Shown piece by piece: positions 54,529-63,293 of a stretch of DNA of 64,000 nucleotides (its first letter is position 1; each line of letters begins with the position of its first letter). Below the pieces are notes generated by a model. That model did no database searches, was not told where the DNA came from, and saw only the letters and a list, made by a program, of their open reading frames with translations. The DNA is from Cryobacterium sp. SO2 (lineage in GTDB: Bacteria > Actinomycetota > Actinomycetes > Actinomycetales > Microbacteriaceae), in contig NZ_CP117849.1 of assembly GCF_026151165.2 (NCBI RefSeq), forward strand, positions 124,001 through 188,000, given 5' to 3'. Both the position numbers and the translations under genes were made by a program.

Positions 54529-56561
54529 CGGAGGAAGGCGGCGGCGACGCCGGCGTCGACGGGGATGTGCAGGCCGGTGGTGTGGCTCAGGTCGCTTGTG
54601 CAGAGCACGAACACGGCGTTGGCCACGTTCTCGGGCAGCACCTCGCGCTTGAGCAGCGTGCGCTGGGCGTAGTACTTGCCCAGGTCGTCTTCCTTCACTC
54701 CGTAGACCGCGGCGCGTTTGGCGCCCCAGCCGCCGGCGAAGATGCCGGAGCCGCGCACGACCCCGTCGGGGTTGATGCCGTTGACCTTCACGCCGTACTC
54801 GCCGAGCTCAGCGGCCAACAGCCGCACCTGATGCGCCTGGTCGGCCTTGGTCGCCGAGTACGCGATGTTGTTGGGCCCGGCGAACACCGAGTTCTTCGAC
54901 GAGATGTAGATGATGTCGCCACCCAGCTTCTGGTCGATGAGCACCTTCGCAGCCGCCCGCGAGACCAGGAACGAGCCCTTGGCCATCACATTGTGCTGCA
55001 GGTCCCAGTCGGCCACCGTGGTCTCGAGCAGCGACTTGGACAGCGACAGGCCGGCGTTGTTCACGACCAGGTCGAGACCGCCGAAGGCGAGCACGGCGGC
55101 GTCCACGGATGCCTGCACCTGGGCCTCGTCGGTGACGTTAGCCTGCACGCCGATCGCCACGTCTTCGCTGCCGATCTCGGCGGCGGCGGCCTGCGCCTTG
55201 GCCAGGTCGAGGTCGGCGATGACGACGCAGGCTCCCTCAGCGGCCAGCCGGGTGGCGATGGCCTTGCCGATACCGGACGCCGCTCCGGTGACGAGGGCGA
55301 CGCGGGTGGCCAGCGGTTTGGCCTTCGGCATCCGCTGCAGCTTGGCCTCTTCGAGGGCCCAGTATTCGATTTTGAACTTCTCGGCCTCGTCGATCGGCGC
55401 GTAGCTGGAGAGCCCTTCGGCGCCGCGCATGACGTTGACGGCGTTGAGGTAGAACTCGCCAGCGACCCTGGCGGTCTGCTTGTTCGCACCGTAGCTGAAC
55501 ATGCCCACGCCGGGGATGAGCACGATGAGCGGGTCGGCGCCGCGGATGGCGGGGGAGCCCTCCACGGCGTTCCGGTCGTAGTAGTCCTGGTAGTCGGCGC
55601 GGTAGGCCTCGTGCAGCTCCTGCAGGCGCGCGATCGAGTCCTCGACCGAGGCGTCGGCCGGCAGGTCGAGCAGCATCGGCTTCACCTTGGTGCGCAGGAA
55701 GTGGTCGGGGCAGCTGGTGCCGAGCGCGGCCAGGCGCGGGTGCTCGGTGCGGGAGAGGAAGTCCAACACCTCCGGCGCATCGGTGAAGTGGCCCACCTTG
55801 GCGCTGTCGGTGGAGACCAGGCCGCGCAGCACCGGAGCGAGAGCCGCGGCCTTGGCCCGGCGTTCCGCCTCGGCCAGCGGCCCGTAGCCGGCCAGCACCG
55901 CGCCAAAGGGCTCGGCGATGGAGTGCTCGGCGATGTAGGCGGTCGCGGTGGTGATGATCCAGAGCGAATTGGCCTCGCAGGTCGCACTGGTGTCGCCCCA
56001 CGCGCTGATGCCGTGGCCGCCGAGGATACAGCCGATGGCCTGCGGATTGGCGGCCCTGATCGCGGCGATGTCCAGGCCCAGCTGGAAACCGGGGCGGCGC
56101 CAGGGCACCCAGACCACGCGGTCGCCGAAGATCGTGCCGGTGAGGGCCTCACCGTCGGCGACGGTCGCGATCGCGATGCCGGCATCCGGGTGCAGGTGGT
56201 CGACGTGGGCGGCGTCGACGAGCCCGTGCATGGGGGTGTCGATCGACGGCGCCGCGCCGCCCTTGCCGTGCAATGTGTAGTCGAGCGCGGCGACCATCTC
56301 GTCTTCGCGGTCCTCACCGAGGTAAACGTTGACCAGGGCCCGCATCCGGTCCAGCCGCAGCACGGCCAGCCCGGCCTCGGTGAGGGTGCCGAGGTCGCCG
56401 CCGGAGCCCTTCACCCAGAGCAGCTCGATGGTCTCACCGGTGACGGGGTCGATCTCGGTGCCCTTCGCGGAGGTATTGCCGCCGGCATAGTTGGTGTTGC
56501 GGGGGTCGGCGCCGAGCCGGTTGGAGCGAGCGATGAGCTCTGCGGCAGTGGGGTTGGTCAT
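54525..56561 (-). CDS. rhaD: Bifunctional rhamnulose-1-phosphate aldolase / short-chain dehydrogenase
   Basis: A 678-residue fusion. The N-terminal class II aldolase domain (about 1-400) cleaves rhamnulose-1-phosphate to DHAP and L-lactaldehyde; metal-site landmarks are HVDHLHPDAGIA and ILGGHGISAWG. The C-terminal SDR (about 415-678) has TGAASGIGKAIA and the YSATK active site (about 567) and presumably oxidises L-lactaldehyde to L-lactate. The same fusion occurs in Rhizobium and Bacillus rhamnose loci (RhaE/RhaEW). The L-lactate made could feed the lldD enzyme in this window. Confidence 0.92.
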   Translation of the reverse strand: MTNPTAAELIARSNRLGADPRNTNYAGGNTSAKGTEIDPVTGETIELLWVKGSGGDLGTLTEAGLAVLRLDRMRALVNVYLGEDREDEMVAALDYTLHGKGGAAPSIDTPMHGLVDAAHVDHLHPDAGIAIATVADGEALTGTIFGDRVVWVPWRRPGFQLGLDIAAIRAANPQAIGCILGGHGISAWGDTSATCEANSLWIITTATAYIAEHSIAEPFGAVLAGYGPLAEAERRAKAAALAPVLRGLVSTDSAKVGHFTDAPEVLDFLSRTEHPRLAALGTSCPDHFLRTKVKPMLLDLPADASVEDSIARLQELHEAYRADYQDYYDRNAVEGSPAIRGADPLIVLIPGVGMFSYGANKQTARVAGEFYLNAVNVMRGAEGLSSYAPIDEAEKFKIEYWALEEAKLQRMPKAKPLATRVALVTGAASGIGKAIATRLAAEGACVVIADLDLAKAQAAAAEIGSEDVAIGVQANVTDEAQVQASVDAAVLAFGGLDLVVNNAGLSLSKSLLETTVADWDLQHNVMAKGSFLVSRAAAKVLIDQKLGGDIIYISSKNSVFAGPNNIAYSATKADQAHQVRLLAAELGEYGVKVNGINPDGVVRGSGIFAGGWGAKRAAVYGVKEDDLGKYYAQRTLLKREVLPENVANAVFVLCTSDLSHTTGLHIPVDAGVAAAFLR

Positions 56562-56598
56562 GGCGAAACTTTCTCTCTCTGGGTCGGAAACGGGGGCT

Positions 56599-56666
56599 CA
56601 ACTGTTGCCAATCCGGACATTTGCGCCCGGTGCGCCGGACGCACTTGTCCGTTTTGGGAACAGTTG
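56599..56666. repeat. 68-base palindromic intergenic element, copy B
   Basis: It has the same outer arms (CAACTGTT, AACAGTTG), the same GCGCCCGGTGCGCCGG core and the same overall length as the element at 11138-11205, with about 54 of 68 identical bases. It lies between rhaI and rhaD inside the operon. Confidence 0.75.
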
Positions 56667-56673
56667 GTGCAGG

Positions 56674-57840
56674 TCAGGCGCCCCAGCCGGCCTGCTGGCC
56701 GCCGGCGCGGTCGGCGGCGATGGCCTCCTGGTAGCCGGATGCGGCGTAGGCGGCCATCGGGTCGGCCGGCAGCCCGCGGGTCTCCCGCCAGTTGGCGAGG
56801 TGCGGGCGCACATCGGTATAGAAGGCATCCATCAGGATGCCGTTCGCGCCGAGTACGTCGCCGGCGTCCTGAGCGCTGGTGAGTGCGGTGCGGTCCACGA
56901 GCAGCGCGCGGGCGGTCATCTCCTGTACGTTCAGCACCGACCGGATCTGGCCGGGGATCTTGTCTTCGACGTTGTGGCACTGGTCGAGCATGAAGGCGAC
57001 GGTGGAGTCGGGGCCGAAGCCGCCGCCGCGGATGACCTCGTAGAGGATCCGGAACAGCTGGAACGGGTCGGCGGCGCCGACGATGAGGTCGTCGTCGGCG
57101 TAGAAGCGGGAGTTGAAGTCGAACGAGCCGAGCTTGCCGAGCCGCAACAGCTGCGCGACGATGAACTCGATGTTGGTGCCGGGGGCGTGGTGGCCGGTGT
57201 CCAGGCAGACCAGGGCGCGCTCGCCGAGGGCCGAGACCTGGGCGTAGGAGGTTCCCCAGTCGGGCACGTCGGTGTGATAGAAAGCGGGCTCGAAGAACTT
57301 GTACTCGAGCACCAGGCGCTGGTTCTCGCCGATGCGGGCGTAGATCTTCGCGAGCGAGTCGGCGAGGCGGTCCTGGCGGCCACGGATGTCGCCCTGGCCG
57401 GGATAGTTGGTGCCGTCGGCCAGCCATACCTTGAGGTCCTGCGACCCCGTGGCGTGCATGATGTCGATGCACTCGAAGTGGTGGTCGATGGCCTTCTGGC
57501 GCACAGCGGCATCCGTGTGGGTGAGGCTGCCGAACTTGTAGGCGTCGTCCTGAAAGGTATTGGAATTGACCGTGCCGAGGGCCAGCCCGCGCTCGCCGGC
57601 GAAGTCCCGCAGGGCGGCGTAGTCGTCGACCTTGTCCCACGGGATGTGCAGTGCCACCGACGGGGCCAGGCCGGTGTGCCGGTGCACGGTGGCGGCATCC
57701 GCGATTTTCTCCTGGATGGTGCGGGGGGTACCGGGGGTGGAGAACACCTTGAACCGGGTGCCGGAGTTACCGAATGCCCAGGAGGGCAGTTCGATGGCCT
57801 GCGTGGCGAGTTGGGGGGTGATGGAATCGAACGTCGTCAT
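56674..57840 (-). CDS. rhaI: L-rhamnose isomerase (RhaI type)
   Basis: A 388-residue xylose-isomerase-like TIM barrel enzyme. Motifs include FGNSGTRFKVFSTPGTPRT at the start, LVLEYKFFEPAFYHTDVPDW (metal-binding Glu), VCLDTGHHAPGTNIEF and FDFNSRFYADDDLI, matching the catabolic RhaI of Pseudomonas/Rhizobium rather than enterobacterial RhaA. ATG 57840 was chosen with AGAGAAG-like bases upstream. Confidence 0.93.
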   Translation of the reverse strand: MTTFDSITPQLATQAIELPSWAFGNSGTRFKVFSTPGTPRTIQEKIADAATVHRHTGLAPSVALHIPWDKVDDYAALRDFAGERGLALGTVNSNTFQDDAYKFGSLTHTDAAVRQKAIDHHFECIDIMHATGSQDLKVWLADGTNYPGQGDIRGRQDRLADSLAKIYARIGENQRLVLEYKFFEPAFYHTDVPDWGTSYAQVSALGERALVCLDTGHHAPGTNIEFIVAQLLRLGKLGSFDFNSRFYADDDLIVGAADPFQLFRILYEVIRGGGFGPDSTVAFMLDQCHNVEDKIPGQIRSVLNVQEMTARALLVDRTALTSAQDAGDVLGANGILMDAFYTDVRPHLANWRETRGLPADPMAAYAASGYQEAIAADRAGGQQAGWGA

Positions 57841-57884
57841 GAGGTGGTCACTTCTCTGTGATCGCTGGTGGAACTGGATGTCAG

Positions 57885-57914
57885 GGTGGGCCGCCACGGC
57901 TGCGACGGCCCACC
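57885..57914 (-). terminator. Intercistronic stem-loop between rhaS and rhaI
   Basis: GGTGGGCCG and CGGCCCACC form a perfect 9-bp stem around a 12-base loop, just after the binding-protein gene. No T-run follows; it probably protects the upstream message or attenuates transcription, giving more binding protein than enzymes. Confidence 0.6.
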
Positions 57915-57927
57915 TCTGTGAGCGCGG

Positions 57928-58983
57928 CTAGAAGTCGAAGTCGCCGATGTTGTCCTTGTCGAAGACGAACGGGTCGCCGAGGAGAACCACGCCGTCGGCG
58001 CCCACGGTGAACTCGCCCAGTTCGCCGGCGTCGAAGCTGTCGCCGTCTTCGCCGGTGATGGTGCCCTCAACGAGAGCCTTGGCCGCGTAGGCGGCCAGGT
58101 AGCCCAGGTCAGCCGGGTTCCACAGTGCGAAGGAGGTGACGGTGCCGTCTTCGACGTAGTCACGCATCTGGTTCGGGGTGCCGAGGCCGGTGAGCGCCAC
58201 GGTGCCCTTGTACTCAGACGTCTGCAGGTACCGGGCCGCGGCCGCGATTCCGACGGTCGTGGGCGACATGATGCCCTTGAGGTTGGGGTGGCTCTGCAGC
58301 AGCGCCGCCGTCTTGTCGAACGATGTCTGGTCGTCGTCGTCGCCGTACACGGTCTCGACCAGGGTGATGTTCGGGTGGTTGGTGGCCAGCTCGTCCTTCA
58401 TCAGCTCGATCCAGGCGTTCTGGTTCGTGGCGTTGGCCGATGCCGAGAGGATGGCGACCTCGCCGGCGTCGCCGATCTGCTCGGCGATCAGGTCCACCTG
58501 CACCTTGGCGATGCCCTCGGCATCGGCCTGGTTGATGAACACGTCGCGGTACTCAGGGTCGGTGTCAGAGTCGAAGGTGACGACCTTGACTCCGGCGTCA
58601 CGCGCCTCGGTCAGGGCACCGCCGATGGCCTTGGGGTCGTTGGCCGACACGACGATCGCTCCCACTCCCTGCTGGGTGAGGGTGTTGATGTAGCTGACCT
58701 GGCCGTCCGGCGTGGCTTCGACGGGGCCGACCTCGGCGTAGGTTCCGCCGAACTCGTCGATGGCCGTCTTGCCACCGTTGTCGGAGGTGTCGAAGTACGG
58801 GTTGCCCAGGTTCTTGGGCAGGAAGGTGATGGCAAGGTTGGCGTCTCCGCCGGCCTCATCGGTTCCTCCGGAGGAGCTGGTGTCTGACGAGCAGCCGGTG
58901 GCGACGAGAGCGAGGCTCAGGGCGACGGCGGCGATGGCCGCCGTGCGGCCCTTCCGGGTGCCGTGGGTGCGAAACAACATCAT
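57928..58983 (-). CDS. rhaS: Rhamnose ABC transporter substrate-binding lipoprotein
   Basis: A 351-residue periplasmic-binding-type lipoprotein anchored outside the membrane. The N-terminus has positively charged RTHGTRKGR, a hydrophobic core and the lipobox LVATGC (Cys31). The type 1 binding fold follows (ITFLPKNLGNPYFDTS, VVSANDPKAIGGALTEA, VKVVTFDSDTDPEYRDVFI). AAAGGA precedes two adjacent ATGs (58983 and 58980). It delivers L-rhamnose to RhaP/RhaQ. Confidence 0.92.
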   Translation of the reverse strand: MMLFRTHGTRKGRTAAIAAVALSLALVATGCSSDTSSSGGTDEAGGDANLAITFLPKNLGNPYFDTSDNGGKTAIDEFGGTYAEVGPVEATPDGQVSYINTLTQQGVGAIVVSANDPKAIGGALTEARDAGVKVVTFDSDTDPEYRDVFINQADAEGIAKVQVDLIAEQIGDAGEVAILSASANATNQNAWIELMKDELATNHPNITLVETVYGDDDDQTSFDKTAALLQSHPNLKGIMSPTTVGIAAAARYLQTSEYKGTVALTGLGTPNQMRDYVEDGTVTSFALWNPADLGYLAAYAAKALVEGTITGEDGDSFDAGELGEFTVGADGVVLLGDPFVFDKDNIGDFDF

Positions 58984-59030
58984 TGTTCTTCCTTTCAATG
59001 CGGTGAGTGTTGGGCTGTGCGATTGCGGAA

Positions 59031-60092
59031 CTACGCCGATGGTGCGGCGCCCCTGCCCTTTCTGGATCTTCCGGCCCGCTGCACGGTGTTCTGCAACCAG
59101 ACCAGAAAGCTTGTTGACACCACGGAGAGCACGAGGAGCACTCCGGTGATGATGTTGATGACGTCGGCGGTCACGTTGGCGAGGCGCAGAGCGCTGCCGA
59201 GGACCCCGATGAGCAGGACCCCGGCGATCACGCCGTGCAGGGCGCCGCGGCCGCCGAAGATGGAGACCCCGCCCAGCAGCACCGCGGCGATCACCTGCAG
59301 CTCGAGGCCCGTGGCGTTGTCGCCCCTGGCGCTGCCGAATCGCAGCGTGTAGTAGATGCCGGCCAGTGCCGACACGGCGCCGGCGAGCACGAAGAGGATG
59401 AACTTGGTGCGGTTCACGTTGACGCCGGAGAAGGTCGCCGCCTCCGAGCTCTGGCCGATCGAGTAGATGCCGCGTCCGAACGGTGTGAAGTGCAGCAGCA
59501 GCGCGAAGATCACCAGCAGGATCACGAAGGGGATCATGATGCTGGGCACCGCCGTTCCGGTGATCTTCGACTTGGCCAGGTCGGTCCAGAACTGGGGGAA
59601 GTCGGTGACGGCCGTCGTGCCGAGCAGGCCGACCGCCAACCCGCGGTACAGCGCCAGCGACCCGATGGTGACGGCCAGTGACGGCAGGCCGACGACGGTG
59701 ACCAGGAATCCGTTGATCGCCCCGCCGACGCATCCGACCAGAACGGCGAGGAGCCCGGCGACGGGGACGCTCAGGCCGCCCTGGTGCAGGATCCCGACGA
59801 GCACGCTGCTGAGCCCGACCATGCTGGCCACGGACAGGTCGATCTCACCCGTGATGATGATGAGGGTCATCGGCAGGGCGATGAGCAGGATCGGGGCGAC
59901 GTCCAGCAGCAGGTAGGTCATGGTGAGGGGGCTGCCGAAGTTGTTCACCCGCAGCATGGCGACCACGATCACGATCACCAGCAGGACGATCACCGCGCTC
60001 TCCCTGGTGAGGAGCAGGCGGCGCCAGAGCGGGTGCCCGTAGTCGCGGTAGGTGCGGGTGGCGGCGGTGCCGGCGACTGTCGTGTCACTCAT
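59031..60092 (-). CDS. rhaQ: Rhamnose ABC transporter permease
   Basis: A 353-residue permease with 8-10 helices of the RbsC/XylH type. The EAA-like motif GVNVNRTKFILFVLAGAVSALAGI and the conserved GEIDLSVASMVGLSS and VFGG-like LLGGVSIFGGRG are present. ATG 60092 lies within the end of rhaP (8-base overlap). Confidence 0.92.
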   Translation of the reverse strand: MSDTTVAGTAATRTYRDYGHPLWRRLLLTRESAVIVLLVIVIVVAMLRVNNFGSPLTMTYLLLDVAPILLIALPMTLIIITGEIDLSVASMVGLSSVLVGILHQGGLSVPVAGLLAVLVGCVGGAINGFLVTVVGLPSLAVTIGSLALYRGLAVGLLGTTAVTDFPQFWTDLAKSKITGTAVPSIMIPFVILLVIFALLLHFTPFGRGIYSIGQSSEAATFSGVNVNRTKFILFVLAGAVSALAGIYYTLRFGSARGDNATGLELQVIAAVLLGGVSIFGGRGALHGVIAGVLLIGVLGSALRLANVTADVINIITGVLLVLSVVSTSFLVWLQNTVQRAGRSRKGRGAAPSA

Positions 60093-61116
60093 GGGCGTCG
60101 TCCCTTTCTTCCCGGAGCTTGCGCGATTGTCGGAGAGCCAGAATGCGGTCGAGCACGATGGCGCCGATGATGAGGGCGCCCACCACGGCTCGCTGCCAGA
60201 AGTCGGGCACGCCCAGGATCGGCAGGGCCCGGTTGATGGTGAGGAGCAGGGCGGCGCCGAGGGCGGCACCCCAGACGGTTCCGCTGCCGCCGAAGATGGC
60301 GACACCGCCGATCACGGCCGCGCCGACCGCGTCGAGTTCGAATCCGCTGCCGGCCTGGGAATTGATCGTGCCGTACCGGGCGGCGTAGAGCACACCGGCC
60401 AGACCGGCCAGGCTGCCGCAGGCGATGAACGCGATCAGGATGCGCCGGGTCACCTTGAGCCCGTAGAGCTCGGCGGCGGCAGGTTCGGAGCCGATCGCGT
60501 AGAACTCGCGGCCACCCCTGGTGTTGCGCATGTACCAGCCGGCGGCGGCTAAGACCACCAGGGCGATCAGGGTCAGCAGCGGGATCCCCAGGAGTGAACC
60601 GGTGCCCAGCGCCAGGAAGTCCTTGGGCATGTCCGACGCGTTGATCCGGTCGCTCCCGGCCCACAGCACGTTGATGCCCCGATAGGCATAGAGCGTGCCC
60701 AGGGTGATCACCAGGGCGGGCACCCGGGCGAAGGCGACGAGTGCGCCGTTGATGAGCCCGAGCAGCCCGCCGAACACGATGCCGGCGACGAAGACCGCCA
60801 CGACCGGAATGCCGGGGATATCGATGAACAGCCGGCCGGTCAGGTAGGCGGTGAGCCCGAGCACCGACCCCACCGAGAGGTCGACGCTGCGGGTGATGAT
60901 CACGATCGCCTGGCCGATGGCCACAAGGATCAGGATGGCCGGGGTCAGCAGCAGGTCGCGCCAGCCGTCTGAACTGAAGATGAAGTTCGGGTTGACCGCC
61001 GTCGCGGCCACGATCACCACGATCAGGGCGAGCAGGATGCTCGTCTCGCGGGCGCCGATGAAGGACTTGAGCAGGCGCACGGCCGGCTCGCCCCTGGTGG
61101 GTGTCAGTGTGGTCAC
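60085..61116 (-). CDS. rhaP: Rhamnose ABC transporter permease
   Basis: A 343-residue permease paralogous to its neighbour: TRSVDLSVGSVLGLTAYL, the IGSEPAAAELYGLKV cytoplasmic loop that contacts the ATPase, and AVIGGVAIFGGSGTVWG. GTG 61116 overlaps the end of rhaT by four bases. It forms a heterodimeric channel with RhaQ. Confidence 0.92.
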   Translation of the reverse strand: MTTLTPTRGEPAVRLLKSFIGARETSILLALIVVIVAATAVNPNFIFSSDGWRDLLLTPAILILVAIGQAIVIITRSVDLSVGSVLGLTAYLTGRLFIDIPGIPVVAVFVAGIVFGGLLGLINGALVAFARVPALVITLGTLYAYRGINVLWAGSDRINASDMPKDFLALGTGSLLGIPLLTLIALVVLAAAGWYMRNTRGGREFYAIGSEPAAAELYGLKVTRRILIAFIACGSLAGLAGVLYAARYGTINSQAGSGFELDAVGAAVIGGVAIFGGSGTVWGAALGAALLLTINRALPILGVPDFWQRAVVGALIIGAIVLDRILALRQSRKLREERDDAHE

Positions 61117-62636
61117 TTGGAGTGCTCCGTTGCGTGGGTCGCGGCGTACATGACGGTCTCAGAGGTGGCGTCGCTGCGGCTGATGTCGGCGGTGATGCGT
61201 CCCTCGCACATCACGAGCACCCTGTCGGCCATGCCGAGCACCTCGGGCAGCTCGGAGGAGATCATGAGGATCGCCAGGCCCTGGCCGGCGAGCTCGGAGA
61301 GCAGCCTGTGCACTTCGGCCTTGGTGCCGATGTCGATGCCGCGGGTGGGTTCGTCGATGATGAGCACCCGCGGGTCGGTGGCCAGCCATTTCGCCAGCAC
61401 GACCTTCTGTTGGTTTCCGCCGCTGAGTGTGCCGGCGACGGCGTCGAGGGCGTTGGTCTTCACCTCCAGGCGGCTGGCCCAGATGCGGGCGGCGGCGTTC
61501 TCGGCGGCCGCGGAGATCAGGCCGGCCTTGGTGAGCGTCTGCTGGATCGACATCGTTGTGTTGCGGGCGACGCTCGAGTCGATGACCAGACCCTGTTTGC
61601 GTCGATCCTCCGGCACGAGGGCGAGGCCCAGGTTCATGGCCGCCACCGGATTGTGTTTCGGTACCCGGCGCCCGGCCATCGTGACGGTGCCGGAATCGTA
61701 GACGTCCACCCCGAAGACGGCCCTGGCGACCTCGCTGCGGCCGGCGCCCACGAGTCCGGCCAGGCCCACGATCTCGCCGCTGCGCACCGAGAAGGTGATG
61801 TCGTGGAACACTCCGGCGGAGGTGAGGCCGGCCACGTCCAGGACCGTCTCGCCGATGACCGCTTCCTGCTTGGGGAAGAGGTCGGTGATGTCGCGGCCCA
61901 CCATGCGGCGCACGATCTCGTTCACGCTGGTGTCGTCGATGGCGTCCGTGGAGATGTAGCGGCCGTCGCGCATGACCGTGATGGTGTCGCAGAGTGCGAA
62001 GACCTCGTCGAAGCGGTGCGAGATGAAGACGATCGCCCGACCCTCGTCGCGCAGGCTGCGGGCCACCGCGAACAGCCGGTCGACCTCGACGCCGCTGAGG
62101 GCCGCGGTGGGCTCGTCCATGATGAGCACCCGGGCATCCAGCGAGATCGCCTTGGAGATCTCGATGATCTGCTGGTCAGCGATCGACAGGCCCTCAGCGG
62201 GGCGATCGGGGTCCATCCGCACGGCCAACCTGGCGAAGAGTTCCTCCACCTCGGCGCGCATCCGCTTGCGGTCGATACGCCCGAACCGGTTGGTGGGCTG
62301 ACGCCCCATGAAGATGTTCTCGGTCACCGACAGGTCGGGGAATAGCGTCGGTTCCTGGTAGATCACGGCGATGCCGGCCGCCTTGGATTGGGCCGTCGAG
62401 GTGAAGTCGACGCTCTCGCCGCGCAGCAGGAGCTCACCGGCGTCGCGCTGGTAGAGCCCGGCGATGATCTTGACGAGCGTGGACTTGCCTGCGCCGTTTT
62501 CGCCGACCAGGGCGTGAATCGAGTTCATCTGCACGGTGAGGTCGGCAGACGCGAGGGCCACGACGGGGCCGAAAGACTTGGCCACGTTGCGGAGTTGGAG
62601 GGCGGCGGGACCGGACGTGCCGGAGCTAATCGTCAT
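61113..62636 (-). CDS. rhaT: Rhamnose ABC transporter ATP-binding protein
   Basis: A 507-residue double ATPase of the sugar importer (RbsA/XylG) type. The first domain has Walker A GENGAGKST (about 44-52) and VLIMDEPTAAL; the second has the degenerate Walker A GLVGAGRSE, signature LSGGNQQKVVLAKWL and RVLIIDEPTRGIDIG. It powers uptake through RhaP/RhaQ. It is the first gene of the operon, and an operator-like site lies about 40 bases before it. Confidence 0.93.
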   Translation of the reverse strand: MTISSGTSGPAALQLRNVAKSFGPVVALASADLTVQMNSIHALVGENGAGKSTLVKIIAGLYQRDAGELLLRGESVDFTSTAQSKAAGIAVIYQEPTLFPDLSVTENIFMGRQPTNRFGRIDRKRMRAEVEELFARLAVRMDPDRPAEGLSIADQQIIEISKAISLDARVLIMDEPTAALSGVEVDRLFAVARSLRDEGRAIVFISHRFDEVFALCDTITVMRDGRYISTDAIDDTSVNEIVRRMVGRDITDLFPKQEAVIGETVLDVAGLTSAGVFHDITFSVRSGEIVGLAGLVGAGRSEVARAVFGVDVYDSGTVTMAGRRVPKHNPVAAMNLGLALVPEDRRKQGLVIDSSVARNTTMSIQQTLTKAGLISAAAENAAARIWASRLEVKTNALDAVAGTLSGGNQQKVVLAKWLATDPRVLIIDEPTRGIDIGTKAEVHRLLSELAGQGLAILMISSELPEVLGMADRVLVMCEGRITADISRSDATSETVMYAATHATEHSK

Positions 62637-62677
62637 TGACGTGACCTATTCTTCGGCGCTGAAGGATGGGGAGTAGT

Positions 62678-62689
62678 TGAATCGTTTTA
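62678..62689. promoter_or_regulatory. LacI-type operator A, before the rha operon
   Basis: TGAATCGTTTTA matches TGAATCGATTCA in 10 of 12 bases with the central CG kept. It lies about 40 bases upstream of the rhaT start, in an AT-rich stretch. Confidence 0.55.
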
Positions 62690-62785
62690 ATCGACTGGTG
62701 AAGAATATATGTCGACGACGAGACAGTGTCAAGCAACGACTTGGTCACGGATGCGCCGCGGGCGCGCGGCGTCCGGAAAACCGGG

Positions 62786-63145
62786 TCAGGCGTTGAGGGC
62801 GGCGAGTTGGCTCTCGAGGTTGAAGGCCTCGGTCAGCTGCAGGAATCCGGTGTCGGGTGCGCCGTCGAGGGCGACGAAGAAGTCACCCATCTCGGCCTGC
62901 CAGCGCTTGTTGACCTCGGTCGCCGCCATGCCGGCCTGCGCGGCCGCGAGGTCGTCGGTCTCGAGGTAGCCGATCAGCAGGCCGTCTGCGCGCAGGAACA
63001 GGGAGTAGTTGTGCCAGCCGGTGGCGGCCAGGGCGCGCAGCATGTCCGGCCAGACCGCGGCGTGCCGCCGGGTGTATTCGGGAATGAGTTCAGGCTTCAC
63101 CTGCAGTTGGAAGCACACACGCTCGCGGTGGCTGACGCTCGTCAT
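62786..63145 (-). CDS. rhaM: L-rhamnose mutarotase
   Basis: A 119-residue dimeric alpha/beta-barrel protein interconverting alpha and beta L-rhamnose. It shows ERVCFQLQVKPELIPEYTRRH, the catalytic His in YTRRHAAVWPDM and GWHNYSLFL, and ending EVNKRWQAEMGDFF. AGAGG lies before ATG 63145. It is transcribed in the same direction as, and upstream of, the rha operon. Confidence 0.92.
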   Translation of the reverse strand: MTSVSHRERVCFQLQVKPELIPEYTRRHAAVWPDMLRALAATGWHNYSLFLRADGLLIGYLETDDLAAAQAGMAATEVNKRWQAEMGDFFVALDGAPDTGFLQLTEAFNLESQLAALNA

Positions 63146-63176
63146 TGAGGACCTCTGCTTCTGGGGGAAAATGACA

Positions 63177-63188
63177 TGAATCGATTCA
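63177..63188. promoter_or_regulatory. LacI-type operator B, before rhaM
   Basis: TGAATCGATTCA is a perfect 12-base palindrome with a central CG, 32 bases upstream of the rhaM start, as expected for repression by the adjacent LacI-family regulator. Confidence 0.7.
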
Positions 63189-63234
63189 ATCATGACGTGT
63201 CGATGTGCTCTCCGCAAGCCGCGGCGGGCCAAAA

Positions 63235-63246
63235 CGAATCGTTTCA
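63235..63246. promoter_or_regulatory. LacI-type operator C, before the LacI gene
   Basis: CGAATCGTTTCA matches the perfect site at 63177 in 10 of 12 bases. It lies 48 bases before the regulator's start codon and probably gives autoregulation. Confidence 0.55.
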
Positions 63247-63293
63247 CTGACCGGCCGCTAAACTGCAATCGGATTCGCGGCGAAGGAGAACCG